This document shows positions 1 to 8,272 of a stretch of 64,000 nt of DNA, piece by piece; the first letter of the stretch is position 1, and the number at the start of each line of letters is the position of its first letter. The position numbers were made by a program, and so were the translations under genes. Source of the DNA: Geodermatophilus sabuli (lineage in GTDB: Bacteria > Actinomycetota > Actinomycetes > Mycobacteriales > Geodermatophilaceae); assembly GCF_010686765.1 (NCBI RefSeq), contig NZ_JAAGWF010000008.1, forward strand, positions 310,001-374,000, in the 5' to 3' direction. The notes below the pieces were generated by a model. That model did not search any database. It saw only the letters and a list, made by a program, of their open reading frames with translations, and was not told the origin of the DNA.

Positions 1-768
1 AGCGGGCTGCTGCTCGCCGTCCTCACCGCTGCGCAGGTGTTCGCGGTCGCGGCCGGGGTGTCGTTGCTCGCCGTCCCGGTGCTGCGGTTCGGGCTGCCCG
101 AGCGACCGGCGCGGCGCACCGCGCGCGTAGGACCGCGCGAGACCTGGCGGGGCAACCGCGCCCTGCTCCGCGGTCGGCACACCCGTGCGCTGCTGGTCGC
201 GCTCTGCCTGCCCAACGGGCTGGTGGTGGGGTGCGAGGCACTGTTCGTGCCGTACGCCGGGGACCGGGCCGGCTGGCTGCTCGCGGCCGCTGCGCTCGGC
301 ATGATGACCGGTGACCTGCTGGTCGGCCGGGTGCTCACCGCGGAGGGGCGCCGCCGCACCAACACCGCCCTGCGGCTGCTGCTCGCCGCACCGTTCCTGG
401 CCTTCGCGCTCGAGCCGCCTGTGCCGGTCGCCGTCCTGCTGGTCGGGCTCGCCACTGCGGGCTACGGCGCGTCGCTCGCCCAGCAGGAGTGGCTGGTGGC
501 CGTCAGCCCGGCCGAGCTGCGCGGGCAGGTGCTGGGTCTGGAGTCGTCGGCGCGGATGACCGCCCAGGGGCTGGGCGCCGTGCTCGCCGGCGCCCTGGCC
601 GACGTCGTCTCCGTGGCGCCGGCGATGGCGGCGCTCGCTGCGGCGTCCCTGGCGGTGTCGCTGCTGCTCATCCGCCCCCTGGCACGGGTCGCGGCCTGCG
701 TCCGGACCGCACCGGTGCGGACGACGTCCGGATCCGTCGCTGCGGGACGTCGGCGCCCGCGCGCCTGA
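1..768 (+). CDS. MFS transporter, C-terminal part (5' end outside window)
   Basis: The frame is open from base 1, so the gene begins upstream; about 255 residues are visible. The sequence is a run of hydrophobic helices separated by short basic loops (for example the RRTNTALR loop), ending in a basic alanine-rich tail. This is the C-terminal half of a 12-helix major facilitator protein, probably an exporter of the inner membrane. The GTG at 37 is only an internal codon. No substrate can be read from the sequence. It ends 49 bases before the next gene, which has its own promoter. Confidence 0.75.
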   Translation, partial: SGLLLAVLTAAQVFAVAAGVSLLAVPVLRFGLPERPARRTARVGPRETWRGNRALLRGRHTRALLVALCLPNGLVVGCEALFVPYAGDRAGWLLAAAALGMMTGDLLVGRVLTAEGRRRTNTALRLLLAAPFLAFALEPPVPVAVLLVGLATAGYGASLAQQEWLVAVSPAELRGQVLGLESSARMTAQGLGAVLAGALADVVSVAPAMAALAAASLAVSLLLIRPLARVAACVRTAPVRTTSGSVAAGRRRPRA

Positions 769-782
769 CCTGCGGTTTCGAC

Positions 783-811
783 TTGAGAGGCAGCCGTTTC
801 CCGGCTAGGAT
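783..811 (+). promoter_or_regulatory. Promoter of the DUF222/HNH gene
   Basis: TTGAGA at 783-788 and TAGGAT at 806-811 are separated by 17 bases, a good vegetative-sigma match. The -10 box ends 6 bases before the ATG at 818, so the transcript should be leaderless. Confidence 0.6.
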
Positions 812-817
812 TCGTAC

Positions 818-1987
818 ATGTGTTCGAGCGTGCCGGGTGGGGATCCGCTCGATGACCTGGCCGCCGCGCTGGCGGAGCGGAACCGGCTGGACGCCCGGCT
901 GGCGCGGTCGGTGCGCGCCGCCGAGAACGAGCAGGCGGCGCAGCGCGACGGGTTGGCTTCGATGACGTCGTGGTTGCGCGGGCACTGCCGCGTCTCGGCG
1001 GCAGAGGCCGCGCGGCTGGTGCGCAACGGCCGGGCGCTGGAACACCTGCCGGCGCTGGCGGAGGCGCACGATGCCGGGCTGGTCACCGCCGAGCAGGTGG
1101 CGGTGGCGGCGCGGGCGGTCACTCCTGAACGGTTGGTCGCGGCCGCCGAGCAGGGGGTGGACCTCGTGCGGATCGACGCGGTGTTCACCGGGGTGGCGGT
1201 CGAGCAGCCGCACGCCGACCTGGTCCAGGTCGTCCAGCGCTACGTCGACGACCTGGAGCCCGACGGACCGGAGCCCGACCCCACGGAAGGGCGGGCGCTC
1301 ACCCTGTCGAAGCACGCGGACGGATCGCTGTCCTTCCGCGGGCACCTGGACGCGGTCGGTGGGGAGCGGCTGCAGGCGGCCCTCGAGCCGTTCGTCCAGG
1401 CCGGCCGCCCCGCCGGTGACGAGCGCACCCGCGCGCAGCGGCTCGGGGACGGCCTCGTGCAGCTCGCCGACTACGCGCTGGCAACCGGCGGCCTGCCGGT
1501 CCTGCGCTCGCGCAAGCCGCAGGTCGCCGTGGTGGTGGCCTTGACCGACCTCGTCGACCCGGCCACCGGCGAGAACGTCGGCCGCATGGGCTTCGGCGCC
1601 ACCATCTCGGCGGCCCGCGCGCGCTGGCTGGCCTGCGACGGGGCCATCTCCCGCGTCGTCTTCGGTCCCGACGGCGCGCCGCTGGACCTCGGCCGTGAGC
1701 AGCGCCTCGTCGACCGCTACGTCCGGCGGGCGGCCGAGCTGCGCGACGGCTGCTGCGTGTTCGCCGGCTGCGGAGCCCCGACCCACTGGTGCGACGTCCA
1801 CCACGTGATCCACTGGCTGGACGGCGGCGAGACGAGTCTCGAGAACTCGGCGCTCCTCTGCGAACGTCACCACACCCAGGTGCACCACGGCTTCCGCGTC
1901 GAGCGACAACCCACCGGCACGTGGCGGACGTACCGGCCGGACGGCAGCGAGGTCATCGTTCCCCCAGCACTCGCCCCGGCGGCCTGA
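818..1987 (+). CDS. DUF222 domain HNH endonuclease-like protein
   Basis: 389 residues. The first ~250 residues form the alanine/arginine-rich helical DUF222 domain (also called 13E12 repeat family), followed by a C-terminal HNH nuclease domain around residues 315-355 with CDVHHVIHW and a downstream ERHH. Multi-copy families of these proteins are typical of actinobacteria, and their role is unsettled; nuclease activity is inferred from the intact HNH histidines. The ATG is preferred because a promoter lies directly before it. The gene is alone, followed by ychF after 24 bases. Confidence 0.85.
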   Translation: MCSSVPGGDPLDDLAAALAERNRLDARLARSVRAAENEQAAQRDGLASMTSWLRGHCRVSAAEAARLVRNGRALEHLPALAEAHDAGLVTAEQVAVAARAVTPERLVAAAEQGVDLVRIDAVFTGVAVEQPHADLVQVVQRYVDDLEPDGPEPDPTEGRALTLSKHADGSLSFRGHLDAVGGERLQAALEPFVQAGRPAGDERTRAQRLGDGLVQLADYALATGGLPVLRSRKPQVAVVVALTDLVDPATGENVGRMGFGATISAARARWLACDGAISRVVFGPDGAPLDLGREQRLVDRYVRRAAELRDGCCVFAGCGAPTHWCDVHHVIHWLDGGETSLENSALLCERHHTQVHHGFRVERQPTGTWRTYRPDGSEVIVPPALAPAA

Positions 1988-1997
1988 TCGGGGGCCG

Positions 1998-2003
1998 TAC
2001 CCT
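1998..2003 (+). promoter_or_regulatory. -10 box before ychF
   Basis: TACCCT ends 8 bases before the GTG at 2012, the spacing expected of a leaderless transcript. No clear -35 box was found, and no Shine-Dalgarno sequence precedes the GTG. Confidence 0.35.
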
Positions 2004-2011
2004 GGACTCCC

Positions 2012-3085
2012 GTGAGTCTCACCATCGGCATCGTCGGGCTGCCCAATGTCGGCAAGTCGACGCTGTTCAACGCGCTGACCAAGAACGACGTCCTGGCGGC
2101 GAACTACCCGTTCGCCACCATCGAGCCGAACGTCGGCGTGGTGGGGGTGCCCGACCCCCGGCTGGGCAAGCTGGCCGGGATCTTCGGGTCGCAGAAGATC
2201 ATCCCGGCGACCGTCTCCTTCGTGGACATCGCCGGCATCGTCCGCGGCGCGTCCGAGGGGGCTGGCCTGGGCAACAAGTTCCTGGCCAACATCCGCGAGA
2301 GCGACGCCATCTGCCAGGTGATCCGGGTCTTCACCGACCCCGACGTGGTGCACGTCGACGGCAAGGTCAGCCCCGCCGACGACATCGAGACGATCAACAC
2401 CGAGCTCCTCCTGGCCGACCTCCAGACGCTGGAGAAGGCCATCCCGCGGCTGGAGAAGGAGATGCGCAAGGACAAGGAGCGCTCCGCCCTGCACGCTGCC
2501 GCCGTCGATGCGCAGAAGGTCCTGGACGAGGGCAGGACGCTCTTCGCCGCCGGGATCGACCCCGCGCCGCTGCGCGAGCTCGGTCTCATGACCACCAAGC
2601 CGTTCCTCTACGTCTTCAACGTCGACGAGGAGGAGTTGGGCAACGAGGAGCTCATCTCGGAGCTGCGCGGCATGGTCGCCCCGGCCGAGGCGATCCTCAT
2701 GGACGCCAAGATCGAGTCGGAGCTCGCCGAGCTGCCCGCCGAGGAGGCTGCCGAGCTGCTGGCCGGGATCGGCCAGGACGAGCCCGGTCTCGACCAGCTC
2801 GCCCGCGTCGGTTTCGCCACCCTGGGCCTGCAGACCTACCTGACCGCCGGCCCCAAGGAGGCCCGCGCCTGGACCATCCCGGTGGGGGCAACCGCCCCGC
2901 AGGCGGCCGGCGTCATCCACACCGACTTCCAGCGCGGCTTCATCAAGGCCGAGATCGTCTCCTACGACCAGCTGGTCGAGGCGGGGTCGATGCAGGAGGC
3001 CAAGTCGAGGGGCTGGGTCCGCATGGAGGGCAAGGAGTACGTCATGCAGGACGGCGACGTCGTGGAGTTCCGCTTCAACGTGTGA
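2012..3085 (+). CDS. ychF: Redox-regulated ATPase/GTPase YchF (OLA1 family)
   Basis: 357 residues, the normal family length. G1 motif GLPNVGKST lies at residues 9-17, the G3 region [14 protein letters not shown] near 70, then the family's helical insertion, and a C-terminal TGS domain ending [10 protein letters not shown]. YchF binds ATP in preference to GTP, associates with ribosomes and acts in stress adaptation (family knowledge). The start GTG gives [15 protein letters not shown] directly at the N terminus as in homologues; there is no ribosome site, only a -10-like box. Confidence 0.95.
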   Translation: MSLTIGIVGLPNVGKSTLFNALTKNDVLAANYPFATIEPNVGVVGVPDPRLGKLAGIFGSQKIIPATVSFVDIAGIVRGASEGAGLGNKFLANIRESDAICQVIRVFTDPDVVHVDGKVSPADDIETINTELLLADLQTLEKAIPRLEKEMRKDKERSALHAAAVDAQKVLDEGRTLFAAGIDPAPLRELGLMTTKPFLYVFNVDEEELGNEELISELRGMVAPAEAILMDAKIESELAELPAEEAAELLAGIGQDEPGLDQLARVGFATLGLQTYLTAGPKEARAWTIPVGATAPQAAGVIHTDFQRGFIKAEIVSYDQLVEAGSMQEAKSRGWVRMEGKEYVMQDGDVVEFRFNV

Positions 3086-3117
3086 CACGACCCATTCCTG
3101 CCGGTCAGCTGCCTGCG

Positions 3118-3139
3118 GGGCTCCTCCAAGCCGGAGCCC
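3118..3139 (+). terminator. Hairpin after ychF
   Basis: GGGCTCC at 3118-3124 pairs with GGAGCCC at 3133-3139 around an 8-base loop, 33 bases after the ychF stop. No T tract follows, as is common in high-GC actinobacteria. The remaining stretch to 3325 shows no gene. Confidence 0.4.
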
Positions 3140-3325
3140 GGCGAACGCGCACAGTGCGGCGAACGGTCGGAAGACCGGGTCGGCCGCCTCGAGGGCGGCC
3201 CCCACCTGCGGCCGGCCGCCGCTCGGGTCGGCAAGACCTCCACGCCGGCCTTGCGCAGCGGCCCGACGTGGCCGTCGGACAATCCGCTCCTGGAACCTCT
3301 CCGTCGCCCGGTGTGTCCACGGCTG

Positions 3326-3862
3326 TTACGAGGGGTGACCCTCCTCGGTCTCGGCCCCGCGACGGTGCCAGCGGCTCCGCATTGTCACCGTCGTTCCGTG
3401 CGGACGCGTCGTGACAGTGGTGTGGACCAGGGCCCTCATCATCGCCAGGCCGCGTCCTCGGTACGAAGGGGACCTCGGCTGCTGCCATCCTCCGTGATCC
3501 TGGACGACAACGGTGACTTGTTCGTCGTCGATGTGACTGGAGACGTCGAAGAACGGTTCCGTCGGCTGCTGAGCGTGCTCGACCGCGTTGTTGGCCGCCT
3601 CGCTGGCGGCCAGGAGCAGGTCCTCGGTCTCGTCGTGAGACAACGCAGTCTTCCTGCGGAGGCAGTCGCGCAGCCGCTGGCGCATCACGCGGACGGAAAT
3701 CAGAACGGAAGGAAGGCGCCAAGCCTCGCGCCGGTCGTCCGGGGATGGCTCCCTGTTCACTGGGGAGTCGGCGCCGGTGGGGTTCTCTGGCGGCTCGTCC
3801 GAGACGGTTTGCTCGTCAGCTGTTGTCGCGCTGACCGAAGGGGAGTTGCTGTACGCGCTCAC
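3326..3862 (-). CDS. RsbW-like ATP-binding anti-sigma factor / serine kinase
   Basis: About 178 residues from the GTG at 3862. The C-terminal two thirds is a HATPase_c domain of the RsbW/SpoIIAB type: N box LAASEAANNAVEHA, a G1-like VVVQDHGGW and a G2-like GRGLAMMRALV. The first ~50 residues are polar and unstructured. Such proteins bind and inhibit a stress sigma factor or phosphorylate an anti-anti-sigma protein; neither partner is encoded next to it. The GTG at 3862 follows GGGAAG and is preferred over an upstream in-frame GTG at 3898 with no ribosome site. A stress-sigma-like promoter lies upstream. Confidence 0.75.
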   Translation of the reverse strand: MSAYSNSPSVSATTADEQTVSDEPPENPTGADSPVNREPSPDDRREAWRLPSVLISVRVMRQRLRDCLRRKTALSHDETEDLLLAASEAANNAVEHAQQPTEPFFDVSSHIDDEQVTVVVQDHGGWQQPRSPSYRGRGLAMMRALVHTTVTTRPHGTTVTMRSRWHRRGAETEEGHPS

Positions 3863-3931
3863 GGCCGTCTTCCCAGAACGTTGAGGTCGGCGCGGCACCA
3901 GATGGAACGACTGGTTCCGATACTGGGGTGC

Positions 3932-3955
3932 TACCCCGCCGCCGTCACGGAAAAC
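3932..3955 (-). promoter_or_regulatory. Sigma-B/sigma-F-like promoter before the RsbW-like gene
   Basis: On the minus strand GTTT (3952-3955), 15 bases, then GGGTA (3932-3936). This matches the GTTT-N14-17-GGGTA pattern of actinobacterial general-stress sigma factors, in the right place for the gene starting at 3862. A perfect repeat GGAAC-N5-GTTCC at 3904-3918 lies between it and the gene. Confidence 0.45.
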
Positions 3956-4169
3956 TGGTCTGGCTGCACCTGTCCCTGTCTGGTCTGCGGCCGCCTGCGG
4001 TGCACCGCCCAGTCTTGGTCCAACGCACCCAGTGGTGGCAGTTCTCCTTTCGGCGGGCCACGAGTGCGACAGCCGCGCCGTGTGCGGCCAGGTGGCGGGC
4101 CGTGGCTTCGCCGATGCCGCTGCTCGCGCCGGTGACGAGGGCGACGGTGCCGGTCAGCTTCGAGGTCAT
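3945..4169 (-). pseudogene. Truncated short-chain dehydrogenase (N-terminal stump)
   Basis: An ATG at 4169 with a well placed AGGAGG opens a frame whose first ~42 residues are a perfect Rossmann start: LVTGASSGIGEATARHLAAH followed by VALVARRKE. After about base 4041 the frame runs into unrelated sequence (CHHWVRWTKTGRC) and stops at 3945. The NNAG and YxxxK parts of an SDR are missing from the window, so this is the undeleted 5' end of a second SDR gene. It sits 44 bases downstream of the complete SDR gene and would share its transcript. Confidence 0.75.
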
Positions 4170-4213
4170 GGGTGTGGTCGCCTCCTGCAGATGGTCGAGT
4201 GGGCGGTGCCGGG

Positions 4214-5068
4214 TCAGGCGTTGGCGGGGGCGCCGTCGTGCACCAGCGAGCTGGACAGGTCGCGGTGGGCGTCGGCCTGGTCGAGCAGCTGCTGTGCCTT
4301 CTGCTCGAAGGCGGCGATGGCATCGGCGCCGGCGGCCCAGCGCAGCGGCGGCTCGTCGGAGTCGGTGAGCTCGACCAGGGCGCGAGCGAGCTTGACGGGG
4401 TCGCCGCTCTGCTGGCCGTTCATGCCGCGCCAGGCGGTGACGGTCTGCCGGGTGCGCTCGGCGTAGTCGTCGATCGTCGGCTCCGGGTAGCGGGTGGAGT
4501 CCTCGGTGAGCAGTTCGGTGCGGAAGAAGCCGGGCTCGACCAGCATCGTGCCGATGCCGTAGGGCGCGACCTCCGGCGTCAGCGACTCACTCCAGCCCTC
4601 CAGGGCGAACTTCGACGCGGCGTAGGCGGAGGTGAACTCGCCCCCGGTGATGCCGGCTGAGGAGCTGAAGGTCACCACGAGTCCGGAGCGCTGGGCGCGC
4701 ATGACCGGCAGCACGGCGCGGGTGACGTTCAGCGGGCCGAACAGGTTGGTCTCGATCTGGGCCCGGAAGTCCTCGGAGGTGATCTCCTCGAAGAAGCCCG
4801 CGTAGAAGTTGCCCGCGTTGTTGACCAGGACGTCGATCCGACCGAACCGCTGCACGGCGGCGTCGACCGCGGCGGCGACGCTGGCGGGGTCAGTGACGTC
4901 CAGGGCGACGGCCAGCAGATCCTCGTGCGTACCGAGCGCCGCGGTGACCCGGTCGGGGTCGCGGCCGGTGGCCACGACCCCGTGCCCGGCATCCAGAGCG
5001 GCGCGGGCGATGTCGATGCCCATGCCCCGGCCGGCGCCGGTGACGAGCCAGAACTTCTTGTCAGTCAT
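4214..5068 (-). CDS. SDR family oxidoreductase
   Basis: 284 residues. The cofactor motif TGAGRGMG is at residues 10-17, NNAG near 87-90, and the catalytic Ser plus YAASK around 140-160, so this is a complete classical SDR; GRD after the second strand suggests NADP preference (inference). The C-terminal extension past residue 240 resembles SDRs that reduce hydrophobic ketones. It is transcribed divergently from the XRE regulator at 5250, a common regulator-target arrangement, and is followed by the stump of another SDR. Confidence 0.9.
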   Translation of the reverse strand: MTDKKFWLVTGAGRGMGIDIARAALDAGHGVVATGRDPDRVTAALGTHEDLLAVALDVTDPASVAAAVDAAVQRFGRIDVLVNNAGNFYAGFFEEITSEDFRAQIETNLFGPLNVTRAVLPVMRAQRSGLVVTFSSSAGITGGEFTSAYAASKFALEGWSESLTPEVAPYGIGTMLVEPGFFRTELLTEDSTRYPEPTIDDYAERTRQTVTAWRGMNGQQSGDPVKLARALVELTDSDEPPLRWAAGADAIAAFEQKAQQLLDQADAHRDLSSSLVHDGAPANA

Positions 5069-5196
5069 GTGAGTGCAGTCCCTCGGTCTCGAACGAGCGG
5101 GTGGCGAGGCGCCGCCCGCGGCTGTGGGCAGTCGGTCGAACTCGCTGTGACCGAGGAAACGCCGGTCGGCGACGCGGTGGGAGAGCCTGCTGTGAG

Positions 5197-5216
5197 GGGG
5201 TACTGGCAGGGACCCC
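5197..5216. promoter_or_regulatory. Inverted repeat in the SDR/XRE divergent promoter region
   Basis: GGGGT (5197-5201) and ACCCC (5212-5216) flank ten bases. It lies 21 bases upstream of the -10 box TAGCCT (5237-5242), over the place of a -35 box for the XRE gene, so it is a candidate operator for that regulator. Confidence 0.4.
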
Positions 5217-5236
5217 TACGCGGGTCTCGACGGACC

Positions 5237-5242
5237 TAGCCT
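5237..5242 (+). promoter_or_regulatory. -10 box of the XRE regulator gene (leaderless)
   Basis: TAGCCT followed by 7 bases and the GTG start at 5250; no ribosome-binding site precedes the GTG, so the transcript is probably leaderless. Confidence 0.5.
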
Positions 5243-5249
5243 CGTTGTC

Positions 5250-6158
5250 GTGGACACCCGCAAGGACCTGCGCGAGTTCCTGACCACGCGCCGGGCGAGG
5301 ATCACGCCGCAGCAGGCCGGATCACCCACCTACGGTGGGCGGCGGCGGGTGCCCGGACTCCGCCGCGAAGAGCTGGCGCTGCTCGCCGGCGTGAGCGTCG
5401 AGTACTACACGCGCCTGGAGCGCGGCAACGCCAACGGCGTCTCCGACAGCGTGCTGGAGGCGCTGGTCCGGGTTCTGCAGCTCGATGACGCTGAGCGCGC
5501 GCACCTCTACGGCCTCACCCGTGGGGCGACGACGGCCGCCCGCGCTCGCCGCCGTCCGGCCCGACCAGCCGTCCGCCCGAGCGTGCAGCAACTGCTCGGC
5601 GCGATGAGCGACGTCCCGGCGTTCGTGCAGAACGGCCGGCTCGACGTCCCCGCCGCCAACCCACTTGCCCGCGCGCTGTACGCCGACCTGTTCGACGACG
5701 CCGGACCCGGCAGCGCCGGCCGGGCGCCGAACCACGCCCGCTACGCGTTCCTCGACCCGCGCGCCACCGACTTCTACCCCGACTGGAACCGGGTCGCCGC
5801 CGACATCGTGTCCCAGCTGCGCGCCGAAGCCGGCCGCACCCCCGACGACCGAGAGCTCAACCAGCTCATCGGCGAGCTGACCACCCGCAGCACACAGTTC
5901 AGCACCCTCTGGGCCACGCACGACGTCCGCTGGCACACCACCGGCACGAAGCGCTTCCACCACCGGGTCGTCGGTGACCTCTGCCTGACCTACGAGGGGT
6001 TGGCGCTCACTGCCGATCCGGGGCAGACGCTCATCACCTTCACCGCTGAGCCCGGGTCGCCCTCGCAGCAGGCGCTGACCTTCCTCGCCAGCTGGGCCAC
6101 GTCGGACGGACAGCGGCCGGCTGCCTGCGAGAGGACGAAGGACGACCACACGACCTGA
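5250..6158 (+). CDS. XRE family regulator with MmyB-like ligand domain
   Basis: 302 residues. N-terminal helix-turn-helix at about 30-75 (RRREELALLAGVS pattern, here GLRREELALLAGVSVEYYTR), then a linker and the MmyB-like PAS-related domain from ~100 to 280 with the usual NPLARALYADL and DWNRVAADIV segments. Members of this family repress an adjacent oxidoreductase gene and respond to a small hydrophobic ligand (established for some relatives). Divergent from the SDR gene. The GTG is chosen because a -10 box lies 7 bases before it. Confidence 0.9.
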   Translation: MDTRKDLREFLTTRRARITPQQAGSPTYGGRRRVPGLRREELALLAGVSVEYYTRLERGNANGVSDSVLEALVRVLQLDDAERAHLYGLTRGATTAARARRRPARPAVRPSVQQLLGAMSDVPAFVQNGRLDVPAANPLARALYADLFDDAGPGSAGRAPNHARYAFLDPRATDFYPDWNRVAADIVSQLRAEAGRTPDDRELNQLIGELTTRSTQFSTLWATHDVRWHTTGTKRFHHRVVGDLCLTYEGLALTADPGQTLITFTAEPGSPSQQALTFLASWATSDGQRPAACERTKDDHTT

Positions 6159-6790
6159 CCGTTGCCGCGACGGACCTCATCGCTCGGTGGACAGGGTCCG
6201 TCGTACCGAGGGCACCGCGAGGTCCCTCGGCAAGCAGGGCCGGACGGCACGCCCGACCGCATGGACGCCAGTCAACACACCGGCAACGGACTTCCGTTCC
6301 AGCCGACTGACGGCCAATGCCGTCCGATGATGAACGCCCTGGCCAACGGGCACTTCCCCCTGCAGCCAACGACGGCCGAGCACGCCATTGACGTTCCGCT
6401 TCAACGTGAGATGCAGCCTGCTCCTGCAGGTCAGCAGCCCCAGGACGCCGCGCCCCCAGGCCTGCGCCGCGACCGGACCGCGCCTCCCAGGCAGCCCTGT
6501 GGACGAGCCGGACTCCAGGACGAGAAGCGCTCGGCGGTCATGCCTGACGAGGGATCCGCAGGTCGCTCCCGCTGAGGGTGCTGACGAGCCTCCAGGTGCA
6601 CGTCACCACGAACTGCAGACCCGAGGTGCGGGAGGTGTGTGCCACTTCGTCCTGCGCTTCTGCAACAGCCCGCCACGTCCAGGTCGGTACCTCCTCGCCG
6701 CGCTCGGGGTCCAGAGAGGCGCGTGGCGGTCAGGCGCTGTTCATGTCACACGGAAGTCACCTGCGGGGACCGCGGGAGCAACACGCACGC
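6159..6790. other. Long intergenic region before the ammonium transporter
   Basis: No convincing gene is visible in these ~630 bases; open frames here have no homology I recognise and irregular codon use. Bases 6393-6408 repeat 16 bases from the end of ychF (3067-3082), and similarity continues weakly for about 26 more bases. GTCAC repeats occur around 6745-6765. Confidence 0.4.
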
Positions 6791-6829
6791 CGTCTACTGC
6801 TGCCGAACAGCGACCACTGTCAGTAGACG
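6791..6829 (+). promoter_or_regulatory. Inverted repeat in the amt leader
   Basis: CGTCTACTG (6791-6799) is a perfect inverted copy of CAGTAGACG (6821-6829), leaving a 21-base loop. The right arm abuts the ribosome site (GAAAGG) of the transporter gene, so a stem here could affect translation, or the repeat could be a protein operator. Confidence 0.45.
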
Positions 6830-6840
6830 AAAGGTGTGCC

Positions 6841-8202
6841 GTGGACGTCGGCAGCACTGCATTCATCCTCGCCGCCACCATGGCGGTCGCACTCATGGTC
6901 CCGGGCCTCGCGCTCTTCTACGGCGGCATGGTCGGGTCCCGCTCGGTCCTCAACATGATCATGATGGTCTTCGGAGCCGTAGCGGTCGTCGGCGTCCTGT
7001 GGACCCTCTTCGGCTTCTCCGCGGTCTTCGGGAACAGCTACGGCGGCCTGGGTCTGCTGGGGGACGTCACCGAGTACCTCGGCCTCGGCGACGTCGTGGC
7101 CGGGGACGAGGCGGCCGCCCTGCCGCCGGCGCTGGTCGCGGTGTTCCAGGCCTTGTTCGCCGTCATCACGACCGCGCTCATCGCCGGCGCGGTGTCCGAC
7201 CGCGTCCGCTTCGGCCCCTGGCTGCTGTTCACCGGGCTCTGGGCGGCGCTGGTCTACTTCCCGGTCGCCCACTGGGTGTTCGCCTTCGATTCGGCCGACG
7301 GCAGCGTCCAGGGCGGCTGGATCGCCAACACCCTCGGCGCGGTCGACTTCGCCGGCGGCACCGCCGTCCACATCAACGCGGGCGTCGCCGCCCTCGCCCT
7401 CGTGCTGGTGGTGGGCAAGCGCACCGGCTGGCCCCGGCAGGCCCGGCCGAACAACCTGCCCCTCGTCGCCCTCGGCGCCGGCATCCTCTGGTTCGGGTGG
7501 TTCGGCTTCAACGGCGGGTCCGCCCTGGCCGCGGGCAACAGCGCCTCGGTCGTCATGCTCACGACGTTCAACGCCACCTGCGCGGCGATCCTCGCCTGGC
7601 TCCTGGTCGAGCGGCTGCGCGACGGGCACGCCACCACCCTCGGCGGCATGTCCGGCGCCATCGCGGGGCTCGTCGCCATCACCCCGGCCTGCGGCGCGGT
7701 CACTCCCCTGGGGGCCCTGGCCGTGGGCGCCATCGCCGGTGCGGTCTGCCCGCTGGCCATCACGCTGAAGTACCGCTTCGGCTACGACGACGCTCTCGAC
7801 GTCGTCGGCGTCCACCTCGTCGGGGGCGTCGTCGGCACCCTGCTGGTCGGCCTGTTCGGCTCGGCCGAGGCGCCCAGCGGCAAGGCGGGCCTGTTCTACG
7901 GCGGCGGGTTCGGGCTCCTCGGCACGCAGGCCGTCGCCGTCGTGGCGGTGGTCGGTTACTCGTTCCTCGTCAGCCTGCTGATCGCCCTCGTCGTCAAGCA
8001 CACGGTGGGCCTGCGGGCGTCGAAGGAGGGCGAGCTCGCCGGTCACGACCTGACCGAGCACGCCGAGGTCGCCTACGACCTCGAGGGCGGCGTGCACACC
8101 CCGGGCAGCGGCCCGACCCCCGAGGCGGTCATCGCCTCGGCCGAACGGCTGGTCGCCGGCTCCGTGGCGGCCCCTCGCACCGGGAGCGGCACGCCGGGCT
8201 GA
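6841..8202 (+). CDS. amt: Ammonium/methylammonium transporter (Amt family)
   Basis: 453 residues from GTG 6841, which follows GAAAGG by 6 bases; the frame is open far upstream but without Amt sequence. Eleven membrane helices typical of the trimeric Amt channel: VPGLALFYGGMV near residue 20, the FAGGTAVHINAG signature near 170, and conserved pore histidines in that segment and in DVVGVHLVGG near 325. The tail after 400 is cytoplasmic and acidic. It imports ammonium and, in many bacteria, methylammonium. It is followed by a strong terminator and faces the methylated-amine genes, which suits nitrogen supply from amines. Confidence 0.93.
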   Translation: MDVGSTAFILAATMAVALMVPGLALFYGGMVGSRSVLNMIMMVFGAVAVVGVLWTLFGFSAVFGNSYGGLGLLGDVTEYLGLGDVVAGDEAAALPPALVAVFQALFAVITTALIAGAVSDRVRFGPWLLFTGLWAALVYFPVAHWVFAFDSADGSVQGGWIANTLGAVDFAGGTAVHINAGVAALALVLVVGKRTGWPRQARPNNLPLVALGAGILWFGWFGFNGGSALAAGNSASVVMLTTFNATCAAILAWLLVERLRDGHATTLGGMSGAIAGLVAITPACGAVTPLGALAVGAIAGAVCPLAITLKYRFGYDDALDVVGVHLVGGVVGTLLVGLFGSAEAPSGKAGLFYGGGFGLLGTQAVAVVAVVGYSFLVSLLIALVVKHTVGLRASKEGELAGHDLTEHAEVAYDLEGGVHTPGSGPTPEAVIASAERLVAGSVAAPRTGSGTPG

Positions 8203-8217
8203 CGGCCCACGGACGGC

Positions 8218-8250
8218 GGAGGCCGGTCCCGCACCGCGGGGCCGGCCTCC
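8218..8250. terminator. Strong bidirectional terminator hairpin
   Basis: A 15-base-pair stem (8218-8232 with 8236-8250, one T-G wobble, GGAGGCCGG against CCGGCCTCC at the base) around a 3-base loop. It lies between the convergent amt and XRE-cupin genes and could end both transcripts. Confidence 0.75.
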
Positions 8251-8272
8251 GACACGTCCGGGGCGAGGGGCC

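Noticed and set aside
668-3205. 845-codon open frame on the minus strand
   Set aside because: It is antisense to the DUF222/HNH and ychF genes and reads as low-complexity Arg/Gly/Asp/Val sequence; long antisense frames are expected in very GC-rich DNA.
6740-6770. GTCAC repeats before amt, and GTAAC at 11962, as GlnR boxes
   Set aside because: The spacing GTnAC-n6-GAAAC is not met in either place, so a GlnR assignment cannot be supported.
6388-6840. Extension of the amt frame 151 codons upstream
   Set aside because: The added residues show no transporter sequence, and a ribosome site and GTG at 6841 give the normal Amt N terminus.
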